A stretch of 64,000 bases of DNA from Flavobacterium sp. LC2016-01. Lineage in GTDB: Bacteria > Bacteroidota > Bacteroidia > Flavobacteriales > Flavobacteriaceae. The notes beneath the pieces are model-generated. The model searched no databases. It was given only the letters and a program-made list of their open reading frames with translations, and was not told the DNA's origin. The stretch covers positions 930,001-994,000 of the forward strand of contig NZ_WMIC01000001.1 in the NCBI RefSeq assembly GCF_009711135.1, read 5' to 3'. Of the stretch, positions 8,818 through 16,798 are shown one piece after another. Each line of letters begins with the position of its first letter. The first letter of the stretch is position 1. The position numbers and the translations under genes are program-made.

Positions 8818-9813
8818 TTATAGTAAAATCTGATCGATAGTCTGCAGTTCATATTCTGAAAAAGAAGTATTTTGAAGACAGCCCAACGAATCAATTACTT
8901 GTTCTGGTTTGCTTGCGCCAATGATTACTGACGAAATTCGCTTGTCTTTTAATACCCAAGCCAATGCCATTTGCGCCAGACTCTGACCACGTTCTTCGGC
9001 CATTTTATTTAGACGTTTCACTTTGGCAATATTTTCTGGAGTAATAGCATCTTTTTCCATTGCGCCGTTACCGCGATTTGCATTAGCTCTTGAATTTTCT
9101 GGAATTCCATTTAGATATTTATTCGTCAAAAGTCCTTGTGCAAGCGGAGAAAAGGCAATTCCGCCAATTCCGTTAACTTCTAAAACATCCAGCAATCCGT
9201 CTTCAACAGAACGCTCAAACATAGAGTATTTTGGCTGATGAATAACACAAGGCGTACCTAAATTTTTTAAAATTGAATACGCTTTTTCGGTTTCAGCCGG
9301 ACTGTAACTCGAAACACCAACGTATAAAGCTTTTCCTTGGCGAACAATTAAATCAAGCGCCGCCATAGTTTCTTCCATTGGCGTATTTGGATCTGGTCTG
9401 TGGTGATAAAAAATATCAACATAGTCAAGTCCCATTCGCTTTAAACTTTGATCCAAACTTGCAATTAAATGTTTCTTAGAACCAAAATCACCGTATGGAC
9501 CATCCCACATTGGCCATCCGGCTTTTGTCGAAATTAAAAGTTCATCTCGATACTCTTTAAAATCCTGTTTGAATATTTCGCCAAAAGTACTTTCAGCAGA
9601 ACCCGCAGGCGGACCGTAATTATTAGCAAGATCAAAATGGGTGATGCCGTTATTAAAAGCAGTATGTAGAATTTCGCGTGCATTTTCAATATTGTCAATA
9701 CCGCCAAAGTTGTGCCATAAGCCCAAAGATAGTGCAGGCAATAATAAACCACTGCTGCCACAACGACGGTACTGCATTTTTTGATAACGGTTTGAATCTG
9801 GTAAATAAGTCAT
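8818..9813 (-). CDS. Aldo/keto reductase, YghZ (L-glyceraldehyde-3-phosphate reductase) type
   Basis: A 331-residue NADPH-dependent aldo/keto reductase with the (beta/alpha)8 fold. The catalytic residues are visible: Asp in HFDLANNYG, Tyr in the same motif, Lys in STKAG and His in FYHHRPDP. The GPPAGSAESTFGEIF insert and the GWPMWDGPYGDFGSKKHL loop are characteristic of the YghZ/Gpr and Kv-beta-like subgroup. It lies upstream of the GH30 gene on the same strand. It may detoxify reactive aldehydes or act in sugar metabolism. Confidence 0.88.
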   Translation of the reverse strand: MTYLPDSNRYQKMQYRRCGSSGLLLPALSLGLWHNFGGIDNIENAREILHTAFNNGITHFDLANNYGPPAGSAESTFGEIFKQDFKEYRDELLISTKAGWPMWDGPYGDFGSKKHLIASLDQSLKRMGLDYVDIFYHHRPDPNTPMEETMAALDLIVRQGKALYVGVSSYSPAETEKAYSILKNLGTPCVIHQPKYSMFERSVEDGLLDVLEVNGIGGIAFSPLAQGLLTNKYLNGIPENSRANANRGNGAMEKDAITPENIAKVKRLNKMAEERGQSLAQMALAWVLKDKRISSVIIGASKPEQVIDSLGCLQNTSFSEYELQTIDQILL

Positions 9814-9865
9814 TTTTTTAATTGTGAATTATGAATTGTTAATTGTAAATTATTTTGTTTTTTGC

Positions 9866-10291
9866 TTAAAGCTCTTGAAAAGCTTTTTCGGCAATTTCTA
9901 AATCGGTTGTGCCTCTGAAACCGCTGAAACCAACAGACAGTTTTGTACCATCTTTTAAAGTTATCGGTTGTCCGCCTTGCCAGCCAATTAAATCTGGAGC
10001 TTCAATTCCGTTTGCATTTTCGCCTACAATTCCGTTGAAAACCATTTTTTCATATGCTCCGGTTTTTACTCCGGTCAGCCAGACTTGGCTCGCTTTTGTC
10101 CAGGCAATTTTATACGATTGTCTTTGGCGCGGTTTATCGTTTCCATACATTTTGCCAAATGTATCGCCGTCTTCATTAATAATGCAAATCGCGACATTTC
10201 CGTTTGAAATCCATTTGTCTTCTTCAATTTGAAGATATTGCGGAATCAATTTTTCAATTTCGGCGAAAGCCAAAGCAATTTGTGAATTCAT
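9866..10291 (-). CDS. GlcG/HbpS-like (DUF336) protein
   Basis: A 141-residue cytoplasmic protein resembling the GlcG/HbpS haem-binding-like family. Visible features are an N-terminal helix, VAICIINEDGDTFGKMYGND, a KIAWTKASQVWLTGVKTGAYE helix and a glycine-rich end (LSVGFSGFRGTTDLEIAEKA). The family binds haem or small molecules in some members, and many are unassigned. It heads a leftward gene run; 52 bp with GTTAATT heptads separate it from the aldo/keto reductase. Confidence 0.65.
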   Translation of the reverse strand: MNSQIALAFAEIEKLIPQYLQIEEDKWISNGNVAICIINEDGDTFGKMYGNDKPRQRQSYKIAWTKASQVWLTGVKTGAYEKMVFNGIVGENANGIEAPDLIGWQGGQPITLKDGTKLSVGFSGFRGTTDLEIAEKAFQEL

Positions 10292-10475
10292 TTAATTGTA
10301 AATTATAAATTGTTATTTTTTTTTTTTGCGTAAAGCCTAAAGCGGAAACAAAGATGGATTTTTAAATTATTTCATTTCTTAAACTAGATCAAGAAATAAT
10401 TCTAAATAAAACCTCTTATATTTACTTCTTATTTGTAAATGAAGTTATTACCCAAATTCCTAAAAGGAGATAAAA

Positions 10476-11069
10476 ATGTTTCAGAAAATTCACGATTACC
10501 TTTCCAGATCAGCGCGTCTTTCTAAAGAAGAAGTAAAAATCTTTGAAAAAAATCTTGAACTCAGATTTGTTCCAAAGAAAACGATTCTGCTTAAGGCTGG
10601 GGAAATCTGCAATTTTGAAGCGTATATCAATAAAGGATGCATCAGAGAATATTTTATTGACCGAAACGGACAAGAGTTAACCCTCCAATTTGCTATTGAA
10701 GACTGGTGGGTGAGTGATATTACCAGTTTTGAAGATCAGGTGCCGAGTGATATGTATATTGAAACACTTGAAGACTGTGAACTTTTAGTTTTAACTCGTC
10801 AAGCCAAAGAAAATTTAATCAATGAAGTGCCGCATTTAGAACGAATGTTCAGGCTGATGATTCAGAGGCATTTATCAAAACTGCAGAAACGATTATTCAA
10901 AACTGTTTCTTCGACAGCAATGGAACAATATGTAGAATTTATTACTCGATATCCTTCTATTTCGCAGCGCGTTTCACAGCAATATATTGCGTCGTATCTC
11001 GGAATAACTCCTGAATTTTTAAGCAGACTTCGGGCAAAACATTTAAAAAGCGGAAAAGCTCAGGAATAA
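10476..11069 (+). CDS. Crp/Fnr family transcriptional regulator
   Basis: A 197-residue regulator with an N-terminal cyclic-nucleotide-binding-like beta-roll (about 20-110) and a C-terminal region. The C-terminal HTH is recognised in VSQQYIASYLGITPEFLSRL. The canonical cAMP-contacting RxS motif is absent, as in many Bacteroidota homologues, so cAMP may not be the ligand. It is divergent from the GlcG-like gene. Its stop abuts the stop of the convergent HxlR gene with no spacer. Confidence 0.88.
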   Translation: MFQKIHDYLSRSARLSKEEVKIFEKNLELRFVPKKTILLKAGEICNFEAYINKGCIREYFIDRNGQELTLQFAIEDWWVSDITSFEDQVPSDMYIETLEDCELLVLTRQAKENLINEVPHLERMFRLMIQRHLSKLQKRLFKTVSSTAMEQYVEFITRYPSISQRVSQQYIASYLGITPEFLSRLRAKHLKSGKAQE

Positions 11070-11420
11070 TTATTTTTCTGTTGCTGTTTCTCTGTTTTTG
11101 ATGTGATTTCGATGTGAAATTCCCCATTTGATCATTTCAGAAATTATGGGTCCAAAGGACTGACAATACGATGTAGATTCATAAAGAATTGGCACTAAAG
11201 CGTCTCGGTCTTCAGTTCTTTTGACCAAATTATTCAGTTCCATATCTTTTAATTCTTTGGATAACATTCGGGAAGTAATACCTGGAATACTTTCCTTGAT
11301 GTCTTTAAAACGACTGTTTCCGTTGCAAATTGAATTGATTATAGGAAGTTTCCATTTTCCTCCCAAAACATATAAAGTATCCTGAAGCGCCTGAAACTCT
11401 TCTTTCTGATTTCTTGCCAT
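11070..11420 (-). CDS. HxlR family transcriptional regulator
   Basis: A 116-residue winged-helix regulator. It has the family hallmarks: LYVLGGKWKLPIINSICNGN, then FKDIKESIPGITSRMLSKEL, and the wing region VKRTED. HxlR proteins often control redox or aldehyde/quinone stress genes. Its 3' end abuts that of the Crp/Fnr gene. The target is unknown. It lacks the N-terminal Cys found in redox-sensing members. Confidence 0.9.
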   Translation of the reverse strand: MARNQKEEFQALQDTLYVLGGKWKLPIINSICNGNSRFKDIKESIPGITSRMLSKELKDMELNNLVKRTEDRDALVPILYESTSYCQSFGPIISEMIKWGISHRNHIKNRETATEK

Positions 11421-11489
11421 AATTTTTAAACCTTATAAGTTATATAAGAAAATTTTAAGTTTTTGAGTACTTAAAATTTTTATGTGTTT

Positions 11490-11576
11490 TTTGTTTCCCG
11501 CAGATTTAGCAGATTGCGCTGATAATTTTTTGAGCTTGAGAAATCTGTATGATCTGCTAAATCTGCGAGAAACAAA
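11490..11576. repeat. Dispersed palindromic element (GCAGATTTAGCAGAT type)
   Basis: Two 25-nt imperfectly complementary arms (11490-11515 and 11552-11576) that both read GCAGATTTAGCAGAT on one strand can fold into a long hairpin. A related fragment (CGCAGATTCCGCAGATTTGAG) lies near 40400. It fills the gap between the HxlR and acetyltransferase genes. Confidence 0.7.
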
Positions 11577-11664
11577 CAAAACTTTGTGTCTTTGCGCCTT
11601 AGCGGCATCAACAAAAGTATAAAAGAAATCATAAAAATAAAGAAATATTTTTATTTATGTATTT

Positions 11665-11679
11665 AACTACGTAGTTTTG
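11665..11679 (+). promoter_or_regulatory. Promoter with MarR-type palindrome
   Basis: AACTACGTAGTT (11665-11676) is a perfect 12-bp palindrome and overlaps the -7 element TAGTTTTG (11672-11679). It lies just upstream of an operon whose second gene encodes a MarR regulator. The geometry fits autorepression; binding itself is inferred. Confidence 0.6.
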
Positions 11680-11700
11680 TACTGTAAAAATTTTAATATC

Positions 11701-12192
11701 ATGAAACCTATAATTCTTCCAATAGAAAACCAATACGAAAATGTTGTTGCCGACTTAATATTAAGTATTCAGATAAAGGAATTCAATGTTCCGATTACGA
11801 GAGAAGATCAGCCAGATTTATTTAATATTCAGAATTTTTATTATGCTGGAGGTGGCGGATTCTGGGGCGCTTTTATTAATGATGAATTAGTAGGAACGAT
11901 AGCTTTGGTTAAGTTTGATGAAAATGCCGGAGCAATACGAAAGATGTTTGTAAAGAAAGAATTTAGAGGAAAAGAATTCTCGATTGCACAGAAACTGCTT
12001 GAGACTTTAATTGAATATTGCCGAGAAAATAGAATCGATGATTTATATTTGGGAACCGTTTCGATTTTAGAAGCGGCATTGCGATTTTATGAAAAGAATG
12101 ATTTTGTTCGAATTGAAAAAGAATCGCTGCCAGAAAAATTTCCGTTAATGACGCCGGATAATGTTTTCTGTCATTTAACCTTAAAGAAATAA
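11701..12192 (+). CDS. GNAT family N-acetyltransferase
   Basis: A 163-residue acetyltransferase. The acetyl-CoA-binding motif A is seen in GAIRKMFVKKEFRGKEFSIA and motif B in YLGTVSILEAALRFYEKNDF. I chose the ATG at MKPIILPIE rather than an upstream in-frame TTG, because that TTG lies inside the -7 promoter element. The next gene, a MarR regulator, starts two bases after the stop, so the two are one operon. GNAT-MarR pairs (sometimes fused) are frequent; the acceptor substrate is unknown. Confidence 0.88.
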   Translation: MKPIILPIENQYENVVADLILSIQIKEFNVPITREDQPDLFNIQNFYYAGGGGFWGAFINDELVGTIALVKFDENAGAIRKMFVKKEFRGKEFSIAQKLLETLIEYCRENRIDDLYLGTVSILEAALRFYEKNDFVRIEKESLPEKFPLMTPDNVFCHLTLKK

Positions 12193-12194
12193 CG

Positions 12195-12680
12195 ATGAAT
12201 ATTATAGATGAATCAGGGATTTTAGCGATTTCGACGCGATTGCAGCGTTTGAGCGAGCAATTGCGCAAGGACGGTGCGTTAGTTTATAAATCATACGGAA
12301 TTGATTTTGAACCCAAATGGTTTCCGGTTATTTATACGCTTCATTATAAAGATACGCTGAGTGTGGTTGAAATTGCGAATGAAATTGGATATACGCATCC
12401 GTCGACTATAAGTCTGCTGAAAGAGCTGGAAAAACAAAAACTGATCCGCTCTAAAAAAGACAAAATCGACGAACGAAAAAGACTCATTCAGCTTACAGCA
12501 AAAGGACAGGAGCTGATTGAACAAATGAAACCTGTCTGGAAAGTGATGAAAAGTGCTTTAACCGAAATTACAACCAACCAAAACAACCTGCTTAAAGCTA
12601 TTGAAGAAGCCGAGAATAAAATTTTGCATCAGAGTTTTTTACAGCGGGCTTTGCAGTTAAAGAGTGAAGGGGAAGAATAA
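12195..12680 (+). CDS. MarR family transcriptional regulator
   Basis: A 161-residue winged-helix MarR protein. The recognition region is SVVEIANEIGYTHPSTISLL with the wing IRSKKDKIDERKRLIQLTAKG. It is co-transcribed with the preceding acetyltransferase and probably represses the operon through the AACTACGTAGTT palindrome overlapping the promoter. The ligand is unknown. Confidence 0.9.
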   Translation: MNIIDESGILAISTRLQRLSEQLRKDGALVYKSYGIDFEPKWFPVIYTLHYKDTLSVVEIANEIGYTHPSTISLLKELEKQKLIRSKKDKIDERKRLIQLTAKGQELIEQMKPVWKVMKSALTEITTNQNNLLKAIEEAENKILHQSFLQRALQLKSEGEE

Positions 12681-12772
12681 TTTTTTTTAAATTTATACTT
12701 TATTAGTTTCTGAATTTACCAAACTTTGTAGGGAAAAAATAGATAATTTTGTATAAGTCAAGATCGAGTTTT

Positions 12773-12940
12773 ATGAAAAAAAATGAAACAATAATGGTAA
12801 AAACAAACGTAACTCCTATGTCGAAATCGACAAAGAAAAAACTTGCAGAAGTTTTAAAGGAAATAAAGGGGAAAGATTTATTTCCTGAAAAAACTGAGTT
12901 TGCTAAAAAGACTTTACAAAATGTAAAATTACCAATGTAA
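12773..12940 (+). CDS. Small basic protein of unknown function
   Basis: A 55-residue lysine-rich protein (MKKNETIMVKTNVTP, then KKKLAEVLKEIKGKDLFPE). A promoter TAATTTTG lies at 12744-12751, just upstream, and a strong terminator follows, so this is a self-contained monocistronic unit. A second ATG (MVKTN) is possible. I recognise no family; an amphipathic helix is likely in the middle. The tidy promoter-ORF-terminator layout is the main evidence that it is real. Confidence 0.55.
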   Translation: MKKNETIMVKTNVTPMSKSTKKKLAEVLKEIKGKDLFPEKTEFAKKTLQNVKLPM

Positions 12941-12966
12941 TTTTTTACAATTAAAAATAAATGACA

Positions 12967-12995
12967 AAAGCGATCTTTTTAGGATCGCTTTTTTT
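12967..12995 (+). terminator. Intrinsic terminator
   Basis: AAAGCGATC and GATCGCTTT form a 9-bp stem with a 7-nt loop, followed by a run of T. It terminates the small basic protein gene. Confidence 0.85.
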
Positions 12996-13225
12996 ATATA
13001 ATTGGTTAGAAAATGATAATCAGGAAATGTGACAAAATTCGATATGCTCCAAAAACTACTCCATTCAAATTCACCACACTCCCAAATACCGTTTTCAATA
13101 TGTACGATAAAGTGTATGTTTTGGTTTTTGAATTTCGCTTTTTTCGCAAAACTTTAACATCTTCCAAATTTTAGTTCATAAGACAAATTGATATTTACGT
13201 ATCTTTATAAAATAAAATTATAATC

Positions 13226-14197
13226 ATGACCATTCAGCAATTAAAATATATCGTTGCTTTAGACGAAGAACGTCATTTTGCAAGAGCTGCCGAAGTTTGT
13301 ATGGTAACACAGCCCGGACTTACAATTCAGCTAAAAAATCTGGAAGAAGAAATTGGAATCAAGATTTTTGACCGTAATAAAGTGCCGCTTACTCCAACGA
13401 TATTAGGAATTGAGATTATCAATAAAGCCAAAAAGATTCTGCGTGAAGTAGATGAAATTCGGAATTTTGTGATAAACGAAAAAAATCTTCTCGAAGGAGA
13501 ACTCAAACTCGGAATTATTTCGACTTTATCGCCTTATCTGATTCCGTTATTTATTCAGGCAATGAAAGAAGTGGCTCCAAAAGTACATTTCATCATCAAA
13601 GAAGCTTATACCGGAGTGTTAATGAAAGATTTAGAAACCGGTGCCATTGACGTTGCGATTATGGCGACACCAACCGGAAGTCCCAATTTAATAGAGCATG
13701 TTATTTTTAAAGAACCTTTTGTAGCTTATTTAAATCAGGCGCATCCTTTGGCAAATGAGGAATTTTATGAAATGCAGCCCAGCGATAAAACCGAATTATT
13801 ATTGCTGCATCACGAATATTGCTATAATGCACAACTTCTAGATATCTGTGGCTTAAAAACGTCAGATAAAATAAAAGAACAGTTTACCTACGATATCAAT
13901 TCGATTGAAACCTTAAAAAATCTGGTTCGGGCGCATTTGGGCTTTGCGATTATTCCGCAATTGTCAATTTTAAACGAAGCGCAATCACCACTTTTTAAAC
14001 CTTTTAAAGAACCTATTCCGGTAAGGGAAATCAGTCTAGTAGTTTCCGATTCGTTTTCCAAAAAACTGCTTCTCGAAAAAATGAACGAAGCTATTTGGAA
14101 CTGCCTGCCAGATTCACTCAAAAAAGATTTCGCCTACAAAAAAATACGCTGGAACGATTCGCCTTATTTTGTAAAGGCAGTCAGTAAGTTTATGTGA
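13226..14197 (+). CDS. LysR family regulator, OxyR-like
   Basis: A 323-residue LysR regulator. The N-terminal winged HTH has HFARAAEVCMVTQPGLTIQL; the effector domain follows from about residue 92. Two cysteines, C199 and C208 (CYNAQLLDIC), fall at exactly the spacing and numbering of the redox pair of E. coli OxyR, so it is very likely a peroxide sensor that activates by disulphide formation. No catalase or Dps gene is adjacent, but an OsmC-family peroxidase lies 1.2 kb downstream. Its start is the first ATG, with typical LysR N-terminal MTIQQLKY. Confidence 0.9.
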   Translation: MTIQQLKYIVALDEERHFARAAEVCMVTQPGLTIQLKNLEEEIGIKIFDRNKVPLTPTILGIEIINKAKKILREVDEIRNFVINEKNLLEGELKLGIISTLSPYLIPLFIQAMKEVAPKVHFIIKEAYTGVLMKDLETGAIDVAIMATPTGSPNLIEHVIFKEPFVAYLNQAHPLANEEFYEMQPSDKTELLLLHHEYCYNAQLLDICGLKTSDKIKEQFTYDINSIETLKNLVRAHLGFAIIPQLSILNEAQSPLFKPFKEPIPVREISLVVSDSFSKKLLLEKMNEAIWNCLPDSLKKDFAYKKIRWNDSPYFVKAVSKFM

Positions 14198-14204
14198 GAG
14201 TTTA

Positions 14205-14352
14205 AATTCCAACATGAAAAAAACAAATTCCAATATATAAAAATTCCAAATTCCAATTTTGTTAAGACTTGGAATTTGGAATTTCTTGTACAATTTTATT
14301 ATTGAATTTTCAATCCAGTTATTGGAATTTGGAATTTAAAAATTTGGAATTT
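14205..14352. repeat. AATTCCAA / TTGGAATT inverted repeat cluster
   Basis: The gap between the OxyR-like and hydrolase genes is filled with repeated ATTCCAAATTCCAA in one half and its complement TTGGAATTTGGAAT in the other, able to form alternative hairpins. It resembles other low-complexity intergenic repeats in this window and may double as a bidirectional terminator. Confidence 0.65.
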
Positions 14353-15118
14353 ACTTTTTAGACGCCGCAATTATAACTTTTGCAACAGCTTCTGGCTGAG
14401 AAATGAAAACCACATGACTTCCTTTTATTTCAGTGATTTTAGTGTTCGAACGTTTGTACATAGCGCGCTCGATATCAGGATTGATACTTTTATCTTCAGT
14501 TGCTACGATTCCGTAAGAAGGTTTAGTTTTCCAAGCCGCTTTTGTGATTGGTGTTCCGAAACCATTTGCGTAGAAAGCACCTTGTGAAGCAAACATAAAA
14601 TCAGCATCTTCTTTGCTTAAATCACCAGCAAAACCAGCGTGGAATTTCGCTTTGTCATAATATGCAATTCCTTTATCATCTGGAGGCAATACACCATTTT
14701 CAGGAGCTGGAGGTGCAGTCTGCAACCATTGAATAGAATTTTCTCCGCTGTCAGGCTGTAAAGCAGCTACATAAACCAAAGCCACAACTTTTGGATGATT
14801 TCCGGCTTCAGTAATTACCGTTCCGCCCCAAGAATGTCCCACTAAGATAGTTGGCCCGTCTTGTTTGTCTAAAGCTAAATTTGTTGCTCTAACATCATCA
14901 GCTAAAGAGCTTAACGGATTTTGAACTATGGTTACATTATATCCTTTTTTTGTCAAAATTTGATATAGGCCTTTCCATCCAGATCCATCTGCGAAAGCGC
15001 CGTGAACTAATACTACATTTTTAATTTGAGGTGCAGTCTGCGCGTTTACAGTTGTTGTAAAGACCAAACTAAAGATTATTGCTGCGAATGCTAAATAGCG
15101 ATTAAATAATGTTTTCAT
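14351..15118 (-). CDS. Secreted alpha/beta hydrolase
   Basis: A 255-residue alpha/beta-hydrolase-fold protein with a signal peptide (about 1-26, ending VNAQ). The oxyanion region is VLVHGAFADGSGW; the nucleophile is S96 in LVGHSWGGT; the likely acid is Asp in VATEDKSI and the base His in KGSHVVF. It resembles the EstC / salicylate-esterase-like group. It acts outside the cytoplasm. Substrate unknown; esterase activity is most likely. Confidence 0.87.
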   Translation of the reverse strand: MKTLFNRYLAFAAIIFSLVFTTTVNAQTAPQIKNVVLVHGAFADGSGWKGLYQILTKKGYNVTIVQNPLSSLADDVRATNLALDKQDGPTILVGHSWGGTVITEAGNHPKVVALVYVAALQPDSGENSIQWLQTAPPAPENGVLPPDDKGIAYYDKAKFHAGFAGDLSKEDADFMFASQGAFYANGFGTPITKAAWKTKPSYGIVATEDKSINPDIERAMYKRSNTKITEIKGSHVVFISQPEAVAKVIIAASKK

Positions 15119-15170
15119 TTTTAAAATTTTAGATTGTTGATTTTAGATTGTTTGTTGAAATTCCGTTTCC

Positions 15171-15317
15171 CCACAATCTTGTCATTCCGAGGAACGAGGA
15201 ATCTCCGCAAGAAGCTCTACAAAGATTGGCGACTTACCAGACGGAGTTACTCGTGAAGATTTGCTTCGCCTATTCGCTATCGCTCGAGTCTCCTCCGTCG
15301 AAATGACAAGATTATGG
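15171..15317. repeat. Dispersed CATTCCGAGG element, copy 1
   Basis: A roughly 150-bp element bounded by terminal inverted repeats (CCACAATCTTGTCATT and AATGACAAGATTATGG) with an internal CCGAGGAACGAGGAATCTC. A second copy lies at 45734-45863. The structure is that of a non-coding MITE/REP-like palindromic repeat. Confidence 0.75.
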
Positions 15318-15359
15318 GTAATTGGAATTTAAATTTATTTTAAATTTATTGAAAATTAA

Positions 15360-15776
15360 TTAGTTAAGTGTAACTGCCAAAGTTATTTCTGTATTAAGAA
15401 GTTTCGAAATAGGACAAATTTCTTTTGCTTTTTGTGCTGCTTTCTGAAAATCTTCTGCCAAAATTCCAGGAACTTTTCCAGTAAGTTCTAACTGAATTAA
15501 AGTAATGGTTCCGTCTTCAAAAGTTACTTTTGCCACTGTGTCTAAATCTTCTGGAACAAATCCAGCTTCAGATAATAAAAAGCTCAATTGCATTGTAAAA
15601 CAGCCTGAATGTGCCGCTGCGATTAATTCTTCAGGATTAGTTCCTACACCTTGCTCAAAACGAGTTTTAAATGATAATTGTGCATTATCTAAAGTTGTGC
15701 TTTGTGTACTAATGGTTCCTTTTCCTTCCATTCCTGTACCTTTCCAGTTTGCGTTTGCTCTTCTTGTAAATTTCAT
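15360..15776 (-). CDS. OsmC family peroxiredoxin-like protein
   Basis: A 138-residue OsmC-type thiol peroxidase. The two catalytic cysteines are present, in AAAHSGCFTM and EICPISKLL. The TNPEELIAAAHSGCF segment is diagnostic of the OsmC subgroup rather than the Ohr subgroup, which has TNPEQLFAAGWSACF as found twice elsewhere in this window. It reduces organic hydroperoxides. The OxyR-like regulator lies nearby. Confidence 0.92.
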   Translation of the reverse strand: MKFTRRANANWKGTGMEGKGTISTQSTTLDNAQLSFKTRFEQGVGTNPEELIAAAHSGCFTMQLSFLLSEAGFVPEDLDTVAKVTFEDGTITLIQLELTGKVPGILAEDFQKAAQKAKEICPISKLLNTEITLAVTLN

Positions 15777-16038
15777 GATTTCTATATTTTAAATTATTTT
15801 TTAAGATGATCAAATCATTTCTTTGATTTTGATGAAGCAAAGGTATAGTGAAGGTGTTTATTAATCAAATTAATAATTTTTAATGGTTATTAATTTAACT
15901 TATAACTATTGATTTAAAAGGCTGGAGAGAGTAGAAACAAAATAATTTTCTTTTGACAAGCTGGGGTAAATGTTTTTCAATTGCTTTATTAAGTTTCAAG
16001 CAATGCCAATAAGAACTTGTTTACAGCTAAACAAAAAA

Positions 16039-16069
16039 TTGATTTATCTGCTTACAGTTTGTACTTTTG
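16039..16069 (+). promoter_or_regulatory. Promoter of the TrmH-family gene
   Basis: TTG (16039-16041), a 20-bp spacer and TACTTTTG (16062-16069) match the Bacteroidota -33/-7 consensus. It ends six bases before the ATG, implying a very short or absent 5' leader. Confidence 0.65.
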
Positions 16070-16074
16070 CCATT

Positions 16075-16533
16075 ATGAATGACAACTTTATAAATGAATA
16101 CTTTGGTATAGGTATCCACAATGGTAAAACGCCTGAAAATTTGGGTGTTTTGTGGCGATCGGCTCAAAATTTAGGTGCTACTTTTATATTTACCATAGGC
16201 AATCGATATGCTAAACAAGCCTGTGATACCCATAACGCAGTCAAAGCAATTCCTTATTTTCACTATGATACTTTTGAAGCTTTTTACGAAAACCTGCCTA
16301 AAGGAGCGCGATTGGTTGGTGTTGAATTAGATGAAAACGCTTCCGATTTAGAAACCTTTGAACATCCAAGACGTTGTGTATATTTATTAGGTGCGGAAGA
16401 TCATGGTTTACCTTTAAAAACAATGGAAAAATGTCATCATTTAGTAAAATTTAAATCCGAAAAAAGCTTAAACGTGGCCGTGGCAGGAACTATTGTTATG
16501 TATGACAGGAATTTGGCTAAGCCACGTTCTTAA
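16075..16533 (+). CDS. TrmH/SpoU family RNA 2'-O-methyltransferase
   Basis: A 152-residue SPOUT methyltransferase. It has the three family motifs: motif 1 ENLGVLWRSAQNLGA, motif 2 YLLGAEDHGLP and motif 3 SLNVAVAGTIVMYDR, which together form the trefoil-knot SAM site. An open frame extends 35 codons upstream, but a TTG-N20-TACTTTTG promoter lies inside that extension, so I start at MNDNFINEYFG. It methylates tRNA or rRNA; the target nucleotide is not predictable. It borders the defence island on the left. Confidence 0.88.
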   Translation: MNDNFINEYFGIGIHNGKTPENLGVLWRSAQNLGATFIFTIGNRYAKQACDTHNAVKAIPYFHYDTFEAFYENLPKGARLVGVELDENASDLETFEHPRRCVYLLGAEDHGLPLKTMEKCHHLVKFKSEKSLNVAVAGTIVMYDRNLAKPRS

Positions 16534-16648
16534 AACTTAAACTACTAGTCCCGCTCCAGATTGTTATTAATTGCAGTGTGAAGTTTCTCGAGTTTCCACT
16601 TGTTCTAATATATTTCAGTTTAAATTTCTTTGATTATTGATGTCGCTA

Positions 16649-16736
16649 CGAAGTCGGGAGACTTCGCAGAGCGGGGGAGGTTGGGAGTTTGATTTGTGAT
16701 TAAAATAAAAAAGCGCAAACTCGTAAGAGATGCGCT
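16649..16736. other. Two hairpins at the left border of the defence island
   Basis: CGAAGTC-GGGA-GACTTCG (16649-16666) is a 7-bp stem with a GNRA-like loop inside a GC-rich patch. AGCGCA (16712-16717) pairs with TGCGCT (16731-16736). The second may terminate the PLD gene from the right; the first looks like a REP-type repeat. The GC-rich patch contrasts with the AT-rich island that follows. Confidence 0.45.
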
Positions 16737-16798
16737 ATTGTTATTTTAGAAATAATTTATTCTTTAATGAAGTTGTTAAGTTATATTTTTTTGTTCTT

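Noticed and set aside
11677..11700. TTG start extending the GNAT protein by eight residues
   Set aside because: The TTG is part of the -7 element TAGTTTTG, so it cannot lie within the transcript.
15970..16074. 35-codon N-terminal extension of the TrmH-family protein
   Set aside because: A TTG-N20-TACTTTTG promoter lies inside it and the conserved domain begins after the later ATG.
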